Origin: Schizochytrium sp. TIO01
Taxonomy: Eukaryota > Sar > Bigyra > Thraustochytrida > Thraustochytriidae
Assembly (NCBI GenBank): GCA_004764695.1
Contig: SMSO01000005.1
Span: forward strand, 1,507,501-1,571,500
DNA length: 64,000 nucleotides
Reading direction: 5' to 3'
Position numbers and translations under genes: made by a program. The stretch's first letter is position 1. Each line of letters begins with the position of its first letter. Below the pieces are notes generated by a model. It made no database searches and had not been told where the DNA came from. It saw only the letters and a list, made by a program, of their open reading frames with translations. Of the stretch, positions 11,451 through 22,907 are shown in pieces.

Positions 11451-12652
11451 GTGCAGCTGTATAGATTTTTGCAAATAGCGCATGTAATCCCGCCTCCAAA
11501 GTCTAGGAGGAGGAAGAATTTCGACAATCTTGAAGACGGGTTCACCAACAGTAATTTCGTACTACCCGCTAAACGTGTTGGGTTATCCTCCTTGTGTACG
11601 ATTTCGCTAACCTTTCCTTGCCAGTAGCAAACAGGGTTTCCACAACAAACTCCACCATAATGAGCGAAGTTACATGAACTTGGATGTGTGTTGAACCCGC
11701 ATGGTCCTGAGCTTTCCATTTGCGCAAAGTTTGGAGAAGCACCCGTCTGTTTTCTATTCCATCTTGATGCCCTTTGGTTACCTGCGACTTGTGTACCCTG
11801 TTGCACGCGCTAAAACTTATTCCCATGAGTTAGGTGCCAAGCCTAATAGTTCTTAGGCTATTGTTGAAGAAAGAGTGGAAAAAAAGTTTTTTATACTAAA
11901 CTTATAAAGACAATGTTTTAGTTTCTAAGAGTATTTATTCATTTGGTAGCATAAGAGCACTTCTCACCTTCGCAGGCCCGTGCCATCCCTCTTTCGAGCT
12001 CATGCAGGGTATTGGAATTCCGCACGTCGTTGCCACAGGTGTGAGACATGCTCCTCACCAGCTCCAGATCCTCAGGAGGGCAGCTTCTAACAAGAAATAT
12101 GGATTGATGAACGTGAAGAATGACTGATGACTGATTGATTGGTATTTACGATAACTTGGTTACTTCCTTTAACTTGTTCTATTTATTCGGAGAATAGGTA
12201 AAACTATTAGGAGTTTTTTTATTTTATTTTAAATAAATTAATATAAGTGATATTATGAAATGATTCAACTTTTGCTTTTAAGCAGTCATGTTCATGTAAC
12301 AAGGAGTTTCCACCACAATACTTTTCATTTTTGCAGGCATAGCCCAGGAGATCCGTGCAGTGAAATGAAGACTTTACGACGTCGTATCCACTACCCTTGC
12401 CTTTAGACGAGCTTGCCCAATTGGGTAGGTTTCTGCCGAATAACACTATTTCTGAGGTGACCAGAATGAACTTTGATTTATGAGTTTTTATCCTTCTGAC
12501 AAAGAGCACCATGATTGCATTCTTTAAAATGAACTGAAAGAGATGTTTGATTTGATTAAGGCCAGCTTATTCTTGTAACGTGATTATCCAGCACCGGATG
12601 TAAAAGCCGAAGTGTTGAAGCGCCCAAAGAGTACTGCAATTGCAAAGTGCAT
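11429..12652 (-). CDS. Predicted secreted Cys-rich protein, four exons
   Basis: Unknown function. The exons are 12652-12595, 12451-12322, 12086-11968 and 11781-11429, with introns of 143, 235 and 186 nt. All are GT-AG and all phases close (1, 2, 1), giving about 219 residues. Exon 1 encodes a signal-peptide-like start, MHFAIAVLFGRFNTSAFTS. Later exons are rich in cysteine: FHCTDLLGYACKNEK, SCPPEDLELVRSMSHTCGND, ESSGPCGFNTHPSSCNFAHY and GGVCCGNPVCYWQGK. The last intron contains a CTAAC branch-like motif. The final exon may instead be spliced at GGAAAG|GTTAGC, so the C-terminus is uncertain. No family is recognised. The first donor (GTGCTG) and second donor (GTATTG) are weak. Confidence 0.5.
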
Positions 12653-13644
12653 GAGCTCGCCAGGAAGTTGAAAATATATAATATGCTATAAAACTAATAA
12701 AATATTGTGTTGTTAATTATTATTCATTAAAGTGAAGATTAAATAATCACAATAAATCATAGAAGTCGGATATGTGTTTTTTGTTTTTTAAGTTTATCTT
12801 TACTATAAGAAAATTATGAATCAGAAAAACACCTTTGTGCACGCAAACCCGAACGACCCGTGCAAAGACACGTCTCTCGATCAGGCAAGCAAACCCGTAT
12901 CGCTGCAGCGTGGAGATAGTGCAGCGGTGCTCATTTTTGGAAAAGAAGAGCTAGCTTGTTTGGCCTTTAGCACCCGCTTGCTCGTTTGCCTTGCTCTCAG
13001 GCCATTCACGCGCCAAACCCAGTAAACAGAATCGAGCTCGTTTTCCTTTTCTTTCTCAAGCGAGTCCTTGATTCCTTCTGCTTGCCGGCACGCGGAGAAA
13101 GAACCTAGACAAATTGAGACAAAACCTTATCGTCTAAACTCTGAAGCAACGGAGACTACATTTGAGGACGTACTCAACATCAACGCAATTGGCTTTAAGT
13201 AGTACAGAGGACGTTGCAAGAGATCCAGGAAACGAGCGAGCGTGGGAGTGTGGCGCACGCCCATAGAATAGCTAGCTAGATTGGGAAGTGATCATAGATA
13301 GTCATAATATAAACTCGCGAGATACTCCGTGGGATTGCTAATAACAACAAAAGTCGCAGTGGACAAGCGCCGTCGAGCGTGACGAAATCTTTTGACAAAC
13401 TGAGTTATACGTAAATTTGGAACAGCGTGCAGTATATAGATAAATCTCTGATTGTTATCGCTGTTGCTCGCTTTCTTCCTGTAGGAGCGCGTGTCAACTT
13501 TGGGCAAGCAGGTAAACCTACTGACTTACAGCAGACGAACTGGCAGCTCGACAGAACCGGATTGGCCGTGTTAAGGTTCTACTTGCAAGAGCTAGACGAG
13601 AGAAGCTTGGTGACTATTCGCTTTTATCAACAGAATCAGCCAAA
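12653..13644. other. Intergenic, divergent promoter region
   Basis: This stretch separates the minus-strand Cys-rich gene from the plus-strand LIM gene, so both promoters should lie here. It contains short open frames but no coding stretch I can support. GCTAGCTAG occurs near 13270. Confidence 0.4.
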
Positions 13645-15704
13645 ATGCTCAAAGACATGGCGCGACAAGCTCGCAACAGCCTAGGCCGAGTGCGAAGTGG
13701 CATGTTCAAGAACCAGGAGCCACCGGTCCTCAAGGCCAAAGTCAAGAACCTCATGGTGCCACCACCTTTGCCTAAAGATCTGGCAGACGATAACATGGAC
13801 GCCTCATTCTTCATCACCGCATGGGATCTTCAAGGTCGCGGAATGGATTATGTCGCCAAAGTGGACGATCTTTTGCCAGTGGGCTTTGATGTGTACGTCA
13901 TTGGGTTGCAGAACTGCAGTGATGTGCATGAGACCGTGGAGCGCTGCCAAGACTTTCTCAGCTCGCAAGATGACTATGAAGAATTTACCCACCTAATGAT
14001 TGCCAACGAAGCACGATCTGGCCTTGGTATGGTGGTCTTGTGCCGCCGTAGTCTGGTAGACCAAAGTGCGTTTAACATGACTCTTGTTGATACTGTACGT
14101 GATCGCCGTACTTCAACAATGCCTCTTCTATACAAACGCAACGCGTTGACTATGTCTCAAACTCCAGAAACAGCGCTGGCCCAGCTTCGTGCAGCTCCGT
14201 TGCAAGAAAATGGAGGTGCTGTTTACATGCGATTTGACTTTTTCGATTCTAATTTGTTGTTTGTTCATATGAAAGAGTCGTGCCTCGGAGAGCTGAACGA
14301 GATTCTCGCTCGCGTAAGCCCTGAACAGTATGCCCATGTGTTCCTTTTTGGTGATTTTGGCAGTGATGTTCTTGATAATGCCGATGAGCTAGCCCATCGT
14401 CTTTTTCTCGAAGACTTTGACAAAGTACCAATGCGCTTCCGTGACTCTCGCCATATGTTGTTGACTCGCTCCCAAGATGAGGAGCTGAGAAAGTTGGTTC
14501 ACCCTAATCTCCATGGCCACTACACCATTGCTCGTCCTAAAAGCACCTATTCAACCTTGCCTGTGGCATTTTTCTCCACGTATCGTATTCACGGTGGCTC
14601 CGGCATTGACCGAAGTACATTACCTCCTCCCCCTGCTGCTGCCGTGCGCAATGGTGGTCCCCAAGTTCGCTTCTCCGAGGCACCACCTCCATTTGACATG
14701 GATGACTTCACTTTTGATCAGGAAGATGACCACGAGGAAAGGGCAGAAATCGATAACCAATGGAAAAACCGGAACCCTAAACTCAAATCCAACAGATACT
14801 CACAAACACCGCCCCCGCCCCCGCCTCCTCCTCCTCCGGCAGGGGAGCCGAGCCGCACAAAGTATGGTCGCACTTTACCTCGTCGGCAACGACATTCCTC
14901 CAAAGCAGATAATGAAGTGCCCCCGCCACCACACTATGCCCCGCCACCAACGGGTAAAGACAAGGGCTTCATCACTGAAGGCGACCCACTTCTCCACAAA
15001 GCAATCAACTCACTTCGTGTCACCGTAGCAGATGCAGAAGATGAAGAGAAGCCAAAGCAAAGTTTTGGCACATGCAAAGTTTGCGATCATCCAATTGAAA
15101 ATCAGGGCGAGCTCTTCCGATGCATGGGCAATGCCTACCACCGCGACTGCGTATCCTGCGACGATTGCGGGGAGCCTATTAATTCTCAATTCTACATCGT
15201 CGATGGAAAGATTCTCTGTAAGAACTCGTACAAGAAGCTCTACCTCTCTGAAAAGTGCTTTGGATGTGGCCAGGTAGCCAACCCTCGGGATCAGCTTCTT
15301 CGCGTGAACAACAAAGTCTTTCATCTCGACTGCTTTCTTGCAACGTATGTGGCGTTCAGTTGTACAGCCTCGATGGGGATGGCAATCACTCTGGGGCTGA
15401 TGAATTTGTCATTGATGAAGAGGAAGGCTTACTCTGTGCAAAACATGGTGCAAAATACGACTGTGTTGCATGTGGTGAGCCCGTTCCTAACAGCGAGGCA
15501 GTGCAAACAAGCTTTGAGGACGGCAAAACTGCTGTCTTCCACTCCAAGTGCTTTCGCTGCGCCAAGTGCAAGAAGGCAATCGCCGACCTTGGTGGGTCGT
15601 ACGTCATGTATGGCGATTCAGTACTCTGCCAGGATGACTATACCGCCTTGCGTGAAGCCGCACAACAAGCCCTTTGCCGAGAGCGTCACGGTAGCAAAGA
15701 CTAA
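13645..15704 (+). CDS. LIM-domain protein with degenerate inositol-5-phosphatase-like (EEP) domain
   Basis: Residues about 50-330 resemble the IPPc fold: ITAWDLQGRG, DVYVIGLQN (82-90), FLFGDFGSDV (233-242) and a counterpart of the C-terminal WCDR segment. Key catalytic positions differ. The Glu of GLQE is Asn90, GDLN is GDFG, and the WCDR motif is gone, so this is probably a pseudoenzyme. A poly-Pro run follows near residue 388. Then come three LIM domains, with zinc ligands visible at CKVCDHP...YHRDCVSCDDC, CFGCGQV...FHLDCF.CNVC and CVACGEP...FHSKCFRCAKC. LIM2 is broken at about 15343: one base is missing between HLDCF and CNVC, and the frame then runs on to TAA at 15704. There is no room for an intron there. 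It is likely an actin-cytoskeleton or scaffold protein, by inference from the LIM and poly-Pro modules. Confidence 0.75.
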
Positions 15705-16790
15705 CTGGCATTTGCTGACTCGTCTTCTTGTCTTGCATAAAATTGCGCAGATGAGGGGTTCATTTGTTTGTTTACTTCTTGCGTTTCGCACGTTTATTAT
15801 TATTCTTCTCTGGTACCAACCACTTTCTTTCTTTCGTTCTGTTGAATATTAAAATTATAAAATACATCAACTTTTCTTCCACATACCTTTTACATATTCT
15901 TCTGCACCCCTGTAAACCTCAAGAAACCATCTTTACGAAGGCCAGGAACCAAATTCTACTGAAACGCAACAAACTACAATTACACGATCACCAAATGTCC
16001 CATACATAGCCTTATTATCACTTTGACCACTCCAGAGTCTTCCAGGGGTTTCTTCCTGGCAACCCCGTTCACTCCCTATCCCTCACCTCGGATTGCCTCG
16101 AACTGCATCAATTTGCGAGACCACCATCGTCATCATGTCCTCACCAACGAGCAACAAATGGCGCACCAAAAAGTCAGCCTTAAGATCGCACCTTACTGTA
16201 CTGCATAGCGAAGCCTCCTAGGGGCCGCGTTCCTCTTTATTATCTTCTCTTGTTCTTGTTCTTTTCCGCCCTTATTGTGTGTATGTATGCACGTACGTGT
16301 ATTCATACTTGTGTGTAGCAGCAAAGACCTAAAATTAACGTTTGTTCTCTGCTAGGCCGACGCCGTCTTCCTACGATTTCCTCTATGCAGGGGACAACTC
16401 AAAACAACTTGAATCATGTCTCAGCCTACGAACAAAGAGGAATGGATACCGATTACGATGAGAGAAAAGAGAGAAATAGACAAACCTGAAGATTAAGAAG
16501 GCCTACCCTACTTAGCAGCTACTGTTAATTGTAGTAGGCCCTATGGTTAGGCAGATAGCAAAGAAAAGAGGATGGAGTAGATTCTGAGGCGAATGAGGGA
16601 GGCGACAGTACTATGGGTTATAGAAAGTTTGTTGTACTTGTACTGGGTTTGTTTGACTTTGTGGAGCCGACTGTTTGACTTTAGGAAAGGCTTAATTACG
16701 CTGATGATGGCAATCTTTCATTTTCTTTTGATAGTTTGATTTGCTGTTGAAGTTGCAGATACGCTTCTGCGCTCGAGATTTGGTGGCGCG
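15705..16790. other. Intergenic, no gene seen
   Basis: 3' flank of the LIM gene and 5' flank of the CID gene. It has pyrimidine-rich stretches and short frames only. Confidence 0.4.
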
Positions 16791-18979
16791 ATGCAGGAGC
16801 TTAACGTGGCGCTGGCGAAGCTGGCGAGGCACCGCGAGCACTCCGCCTCTAGGGTAGGTTCAAGCTGCACGTCCCCGCAGATGCGGCGGCGTCCAGACGA
16901 AGATGCCAGGCTGCATCTGATGGTTTTCTATTGTCAAGCAGGTAACGAGCGACAGCAAAGCGAAAGCATTACACGACTATCGCCTCGCTCCCCAACAAGC
17001 TCTTCGGTACAGACCTGCAACAATGCCATCATTGGCCTTGGGCGGATTTGGTCTTCTTATTGCAGCAGCATCTCTTTCTTCGAAGTCTTTACGTCATTCA
17101 CCGTCTTATTTAAACGACTGAACATCGAAGAAACAAATTGAAAGAGTGAAATGGGGCCACTATAAATGCATGCTTCCCATGGCATGTTCAGGTGTAGTGC
17201 TGGATGTTTTGGCGCCTTTAGCTGGTTCGTAATGAGTTGAGGGTTGTAGATAACCTTGAAAATGGAGACTAACTGGCAATCTGCATAAATGGTAATGTGT
17301 GTCTGAATTGAATTTTGGGCTGGGCATTTGCAAATTCATAACTTGTTGAAATATAAATGCTCACGTTTGTCTAAAACGCATACACTGATTGAATGGTGAT
17401 AACGGTAAACAACACAGATAAATGCTGCAGCAGAACAAGCTCGCAAATGTTTTCGTCGCGATGCAGATGCAACGGTGAAGCGCTTAAATGATTTCTTCTG
17501 GGAGCATGGCGCTGAAGGACACCTCAAGGCTTTGTACGTGCTGAATGTGGCACTCGTGGAGGACAAGAAGAAATCGGAGAAAAAAACCCGATAGCAAAAA
17601 GGATTCCAAGAGCAGTAGTAGCGCTACCGCCAGCAAAACTTCGTACATGGCCGAAATGTTCAAGACAAGGCTCGCTCGCATGATCGAAGCCTTCCGCTCA
17701 TCCAAAGAAAACGAGAAGCGCCAGGTTTCCAAGGTTCTTGGGCGTTGGCTCAAGTACGAGCTTTTCTCTGCCGCCGAACTGAGACTATGGGCTGACCGTG
17801 CTGGGTGCACTCTCGGCGTTGATGCCAGCAAACCCGCCCCCAGTTCAAAGACACCTGAAGGGGGACGAAGTTCGCTCGGCGGTCCTGGCGGCCCTCCAAT
17901 CGAAGGAAGGTCTCAAGATCTGCCGCGTCAATTTGGAAACCTTCCTCCAGTTATGCCCCCGGGCCATCCAGGATACCATCCTGGACCAGGTGCAGTCCAA
18001 GGACAGTTTTCACAGGCTCCAGCGTCTTTTGAGGGTCGTGGAAATGGACCTGGAGCTCCTGTCCCGATCTTGCCTTACGGAGGAGGAGGAGCTCCGGCCT
18101 CTGCAGGGTTTCCTCCTGGAGGTCCGCGTGATCGTGACAGAAATTCGAGTGATCGAGGTCGAGACCTGGATAATGCACGTGGAGGTCGAGACCATCGAGA
18201 CCATCGTGGAGCCCCTCCTGGATCCGGTCGAGACCGTGATTGGGGCCGGGACCGCGATAGAGACCGTGATAGAGACCGCTATCGCGACCGTGATGATTAC
18301 TCTCGCGATCGTAACTATCGAGACAGAGACTATCGCGGCGCGGATCGTCCAGGTGGGGACCGGGACCGCTTCGACCAGCAACGCGACTATAATGGTGGAA
18401 GAAATGCTCCTCATCCGCATCAAGCCCCAGGATCTTATAATGGAAGCAGCAATGGTCGAGGATCAGGATCTACAGGAGGACCAGGAGGGCTTAATCTCGG
18501 GTCTGCACAATCGCTTCTGGCCAAGGTCAATGCCAGCAAAGCATCTTCGAGACGCCACGGCGAGGAAGTTAGTCTTGGAGGACCTCCGAGACCTCCTGCC
18601 CCCCCCGCAGAATCTCGACCTTCGATTCCACAAGCTCCACCGGGCTCAAATTCCCATGCCTCCGTCGATACCAGTGCCTCCAAGAGCCCCACAACCGCCA
18701 CCGCCACCGCCTTCATTGAATCAACCCACGCGTGGTGTCCCCAAAAGTCTTACGGGGGGAAACAATGGTAAAGGATCTCCGCGTGGCGACAGCAATGGCA
18801 ATGCTCCAGGTGCAGAACCATCTAGCTCTGCCAGTGGTGCTGGCTTTGGCGCTGCCAAGGGTGGATGGGGATCTATAACTACGTCAAACAATACTGCGAA
18901 TAACTCTGCTCCAGCAGCTCCTGCTGCAACAGGCAAGGCTGCTGGAGGTGGCGGAGGCGGCTGGGGCAAGTTCAAGTGA
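16791..18979 (+). CDS. CID-domain RNA polymerase II CTD-interacting, RD-rich protein
   Basis: Exon 1 (16791-16853) encodes MQELNVALAKLARHREHSAS. A 564-nt GT-AG intron (16854-17417) follows. Exon 2 completes an N-terminal CID: NDFFWEHGAEGHLKALYVLN (the CID LYL.ND helix) and, after an insertion, FKTRLARMIEAFRSS and VSKVLGRWLKYELF. The middle is Gly/Pro-rich with a long Arg-Asp dipeptide region. The C terminus is Gly-rich and ends WGKFK. The frame needs two corrections: one extra A in the A7 run at 17580-17586, and one extra base around 18640-18660. CID plus RS/RD-like tails are typical of SCAF/SR-related CTD-binding factors acting in 3' processing or termination. The family assignment is solid; the exact orthologue is not. 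Confidence 0.7.
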
Positions 18980-19475
18980 TCAAATTCTGCTCTGGAGAGT
19001 CAGGAGCACGTAGATCCTTATATGTCTTTCTTCCTCATCTCTTCCTACATGGTAAGAAAGCAAGCAAACAAGCACGCAAGCTGATCCCTCCGAAGGGGAT
19101 TCCCATCAGTCTTTTATCCTTTTAAATGAACAAACCCTTTGTGCTGAGGCCCCGCACATTTGGTAGCGATGGGCCGAAACTATAAAAAGAAAATTGTATG
19201 CGCTAGATCTATACGAAGAGAAAAGTCTCATCGAACATCATGCTCTTCTTCCCTTCTTCCCAGATTCTCATATATTTTGATTATGAAATTCATCAAAACC
19301 AACGTAATACGTACTACAACCTCAGTTGCGCATTGCTTCAAATATGTTTAATTACTGCCCTAAAAAAGCAAACAAGAATGAAGGAGAAAAAAAAAAATTA
19401 ATATCGGTCGTATCAGTCACTTCCGCAAAATAAAATACCATACAGAGTCTAGAACTGAGATATTGCTGTGCCTCT
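18980..19475. other. Convergent intergenic, no gene seen
   Basis: Lies between the 3' ends of the CID gene and the cyclotransferase gene. It has a GGGG/CCCC-flanked palindrome-like stretch near 19086-19105 and A-rich runs, otherwise nothing. Confidence 0.4.
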
Positions 19476-21232
19476 TCATCTTTTGCACCGATCTTCGTCC
19501 AGATTGTTACCGGGAGACTTGTAATATTTATAACCAAGTGGCCAGCGCGAGCGACATTTGAAGGTGATATCAACGCTATCCGGGTCAGAGTGCTCCACAA
19601 GCTCAATTTGGAATAGTTGTTTCCAATCCTTACCAGTAATCCATAATGACTCGTCAATGGCGCGATAAGCAATGCCCTACGAAAAGAATTCACAACCAAA
19701 ACGATTTATTGGCATGTGGAATATTATTATGAACAGCACGCCGTTGATAAGTTATAAAAGAGACCAAAACCAAACAAAAGTAAAAAAAGTGCCTCGCCAT
19801 TCATATTGCCAAGTTAGTCTACCACCCTTACTTTTTCTTTTTTTCGATATTCTCCCCCCACCCAATCCATGTCTAATACATCGCGTGAATAAGCACTTCC
19901 TTTCTCCTCCTTCTCTTTTTCTGTCTTCGAAACGGGTTGCCCATAAGTGTATTGCTTATCTGAATCGCCCAATGTGCAGTTTGTGATTTAGATATAAAAT
20001 AACCCTGCGATTACCAGAACCCGGAACCCCTGAAACCCCTATTTATGGATCCCCACATTGCTCATTTTAGCATTTGGCTTATTTCTTAAACCCAACCTTG
20101 TATTTGTTTAATGAAAACGATTTTCGAAGATTATTTCATCATACGATTCAAAGCTTTGAGGAATACAGACGTGAAAAAGTCTGCCCCCTTCAGAATTACA
20201 TTACCCTCATTTCTTCTGCATTTCTTCTGCAGGGTTTAGAAGGTCACTTACATTTGCTACTTTGTTCAGTTTGTCCCAGCCATCGTAAATGCCATCAAGC
20301 AAGAGCCACCCCTGGACGGCTCCAGAATTAGGATCTATCATTGCGACGCACATTGTGGAGATGATATTTCCCCATATTAGATCTGAAGAGGGCGCTACTT
20401 CTTTTGAGCCACGCGAAGTCTCGCTGGAGTTTGTGCTATTGGAAGCGCCTCTGTTACTATAGTTTTCATTCGTGCTCTCATCATTGTGAGTCCCATTAGT
20501 ATAAACATGTGGAGAACTTTGTGTGAATGCCCCTCGGAGACTCGCGTACATTGCAGAAGGGTGGTCAACACGCTGCCTAGTAATTTGTTCTGGGTGCGAA
20601 ATAAATCGTGGCACAAGCTCTAGCTCGTTGATGCCGAGAACTCTTGGCAATTTATTATAGCAATCGTGCACGGCTAGGTGGTCCGTGATTCGTAGATTGC
20701 GCTCAAGTACCTCAAGGCGATGAAGCATTTCAGATCCATCTCCAGTAATTAAGGCAGACCTATCTGGGGAAACAGTGAGTCCCCAGCCTTCATAGATACC
20801 CACGTCAAACGCAAATTCATCGATCGGCTCAAGTGTGTGTCTGTCAAATACGTGCATACGTTTGTTCTTCCATGTCAGCGAATATAGTTTTCCCGCAAAG
20901 AACTCGATACCTTCTCCAAAATGCCGGTCAGGCAGCATAACTTCTTTCTCTACATGAATTTCATCATCATGTATTGTGTACAATATGATCTTTGATCCAC
21001 CGCGCAGACCCGTGCTTTCCACAAGTTTGCCATCCCACTCCCTGAAGGCAAGACCTTCTGTAAATGCTGTTTCAGAGTGAGCAAGAGTTCGAACAACACG
21101 ATACGTAAATATTTTGGGCTTTGCGCTTAAGTTACTCTCTGCTGTCACAGGCACAGGCCCTACAAACAAATTTATTGCCAAAGTAGCTGCGAAGAGGAAA
21201 CTCGTGGAGCTTCGCCAGAATCGCCGGGCCAT
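19476..21232 (-). CDS. Glutaminyl-peptide cyclotransferase (glutamine cyclotransferase, beta-propeller type)
   Basis: Converts N-terminal Gln to pyroglutamate, usually in the secretory pathway. Exon 1 (21232-20252) begins MARRFWRSSTSFLFAATLAI, a signal peptide. The family motifs follow: AFTEGLAFREWDGKLVESTG, FGEGIEFFAGKLYSLTWK and YEGWGLTVSPDRSALITGDG, then GINELELV and GAVQGWLLLDGI. A strong GTAAGT donor follows KVAN. The last exon (19676-19476) lies across a 575-nt intron and supplies the conserved end GIAYRAIDESLWITGKDWKQ, in phase 0, giving 393 residues. Reading through the donor gives a truncated, wrong C terminus. An unusual Ser/Asn-rich insertion of about 90 residues splits NELELV from the IWGNI strand. 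This bacterial/plant QC class differs from the metazoan zinc QC. Confidence 0.85.
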
Positions 21233-21551
21233 GATGGGGTCAGGGCAAAGGCAGTTGCTCCGCGGCTGTACTCCAGATCTTGAGACCCTCAATCAGCTTT
21301 CGTTTTCCTTGTTTACAAAACCTTTGTTGTCAGTACTATCGGCTTTCCCAGTGTCGGCATTCTTGCTGTTGTCGGTATTGTCGTCGAGGTTGATTAATGA
21401 AGAGACCATAGGGGGGGATATTGGTACCTAACACCATCTTTTCGTTATTAACGCTAATTTCTCACAAAAATGATTTATTTATTTTTAATTAAAGTAAATA
21501 AAATGAAAACTGCTGGTAGGTTCTACCTACTTTTATCATTTGGAGAGACAA

Positions 21552-22907
21552 ATGAACGAGGAGCCAAAACTCATCTGCCGTGGTTTGGTTCGGTCAAATC
21601 GCAAACTGGAGCGAGCTGAGGCTTGTTTCGGATCTAGTGAGTCTGCGATGGACTACGAGGCTCGGAGGTTGGCGAACATCAGACGCAATGAAGAGGCACT
21701 GAAAGCTCTCGATCTCATACCTGGGAACGATGTTGGTAAACCAGTTGCAGAAAAGCCTCCCAAAGGCCATAAAAGAGCTCGCGAAGAAGGTCACAACGTG
21801 AACGAAATTGCCGAAGACGTTGCGGGCGATGTAAGGTCACAGTCTGTATCGAGGATGCGACAAACCCTTTCATCAACGTCAATGGTATTGAGAAGACGGA
21901 GTCCCAGGTTTCTGGCTCCAGAAGATCAAGAACTGTACAAAAAAATCGAAGACGAGGATGACGAGGATTTGGGAGGACCCAAGAAGAGACGCGGTCCTGA
22001 TCGAAGAGTGGACGTATTGGGAGACCATATTGTTTCTAAGAAGAGGGAATCTGCTAAGACAAAAAGGAATCATGGCGCATTGAGGCAGGGGAAACCCAAG
22101 AAACCGCTTCAGGATGGGCGCAATTCGCTTCGTGAGAACGTGACAAGCGCAGTTAATGAACTAAGTTTTGCACCCTTTGTGCGGAGTAAAGTAGACTTGG
22201 AGAGAAACCCAGATTACAATCCTTCCACCCGAGAACTTCATGCGATTGATGTGGCTATGAGTCCATTAGAAGGATCATCATGCCCAGAGGTTGATGCCCG
22301 CATTGGCCTCCTTGAAGATGACTGGCTTGGGAAACTTGTGCTCCCCAAAGATGGTCGCTCGCCACCTAAACAGACTATCATGCACGCTCTAGGTGCGAAA
22401 AGGCCTCGTTTTAGCAAGTATGCATCGGTGCAAAACTTTCGAAACTGCTTATTGCTCTTTATTAATGCTGGTCCTGTCCGTGACCACCATTATGCAAATG
22501 TTTTTAGAAGGGGGGCAGGCGCGGAGCTTGAACTGTTTTTTAGTTGGTTTAGTCAAGAGCGGCAGAGTATGGAGACGCCTATTATTCAGAAGCTTGCTGG
22601 TGGAGATTTACCAGTGTTTCTATTTGCGCGATTGCCAGCACGGCACTACGTTTGCTTGGGCAAGGTTTCTGTGGCTCAAGTAATTCCGCATCAACGACTA
22701 GGGGTACAATTTTGGTGGCGTCTTGAGCATGCGAAAGGGGTTTTGGAAAGCTCAGGTTTTAAGGAGATCGTGCAAGCCATGGACATTGATATTGACAGTC
22801 TAATTGCACCTGGACCTATTAAAGCAGAACCATTAGAGGCACCTAAGCCTCCTGTAGATGGAAGTGTTGAAAATTCGTTGTGCAAGATAGTGAAGTCTGA
22901 GTGTTGA
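21552..22907 (+). CDS. Unknown nuclear-type protein with WDR76/DDB2-like N-terminal motif
   Basis: The first ATG in frame is at 21552, giving 451 residues. Residues about 32-55 (AMDYEARRLANIRRNEEALK) match a short motif found at the start of several DNA- or chromatin-binding proteins (YE..R..NI..N...L..L). A Lys/Arg-rich, acidic, nuclear-looking middle follows, including KKRRGPDRRVD. The folded C-terminal part (about residues 290-425) includes LLLFINAGPVRDHHYANVF, VFLFARLPARHYVCLGKVSV and GVQFWWRLEHAKGVL. The last block loosely recalls PUA-like/EVE-type folds in restriction-linked proteins, but I am not sure. The gene is divergent from the cyclotransferase and the intergenic gap is about 320 nt. 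No function is assigned. Confidence 0.6.
   Translation: MNEEPKLICRGLVRSNRKLERAEACFGSSESAMDYEARRLANIRRNEEALKALDLIPGNDVGKPVAEKPPKGHKRAREEGHNVNEIAEDVAGDVRSQSVSRMRQTLSSTSMVLRRRSPRFLAPEDQELYKKIEDEDDEDLGGPKKRRGPDRRVDVLGDHIVSKKRESAKTKRNHGALRQGKPKKPLQDGRNSLRENVTSAVNELSFAPFVRSKVDLERNPDYNPSTRELHAIDVAMSPLEGSSCPEVDARIGLLEDDWLGKLVLPKDGRSPPKQTIMHALGAKRPRFSKYASVQNFRNCLLLFINAGPVRDHHYANVFRRGAGAELELFFSWFSQERQSMETPIIQKLAGGDLPVFLFARLPARHYVCLGKVSVAQVIPHQRLGVQFWWRLEHAKGVLESSGFKEIVQAMDIDIDSLIAPGPIKAEPLEAPKPPVDGSVENSLCKIVKSEC

Noticed and set aside
17798-18979. 393-codon frame starting MLGALSALMPANPP as an independent gene
   Set aside because: Its first part is a shadow of the Gly/Pro-rich and RD-rich CID protein; only its last part is used after a frame change.
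20150-20215. Apparent out-of-frame tail of the cyclotransferase (CNSEGGRLF) just after the first stop
   Set aside because: The true conserved C terminus is found at 19676-19476 across a GTAAGT...AG intron, so this similarity is accidental.
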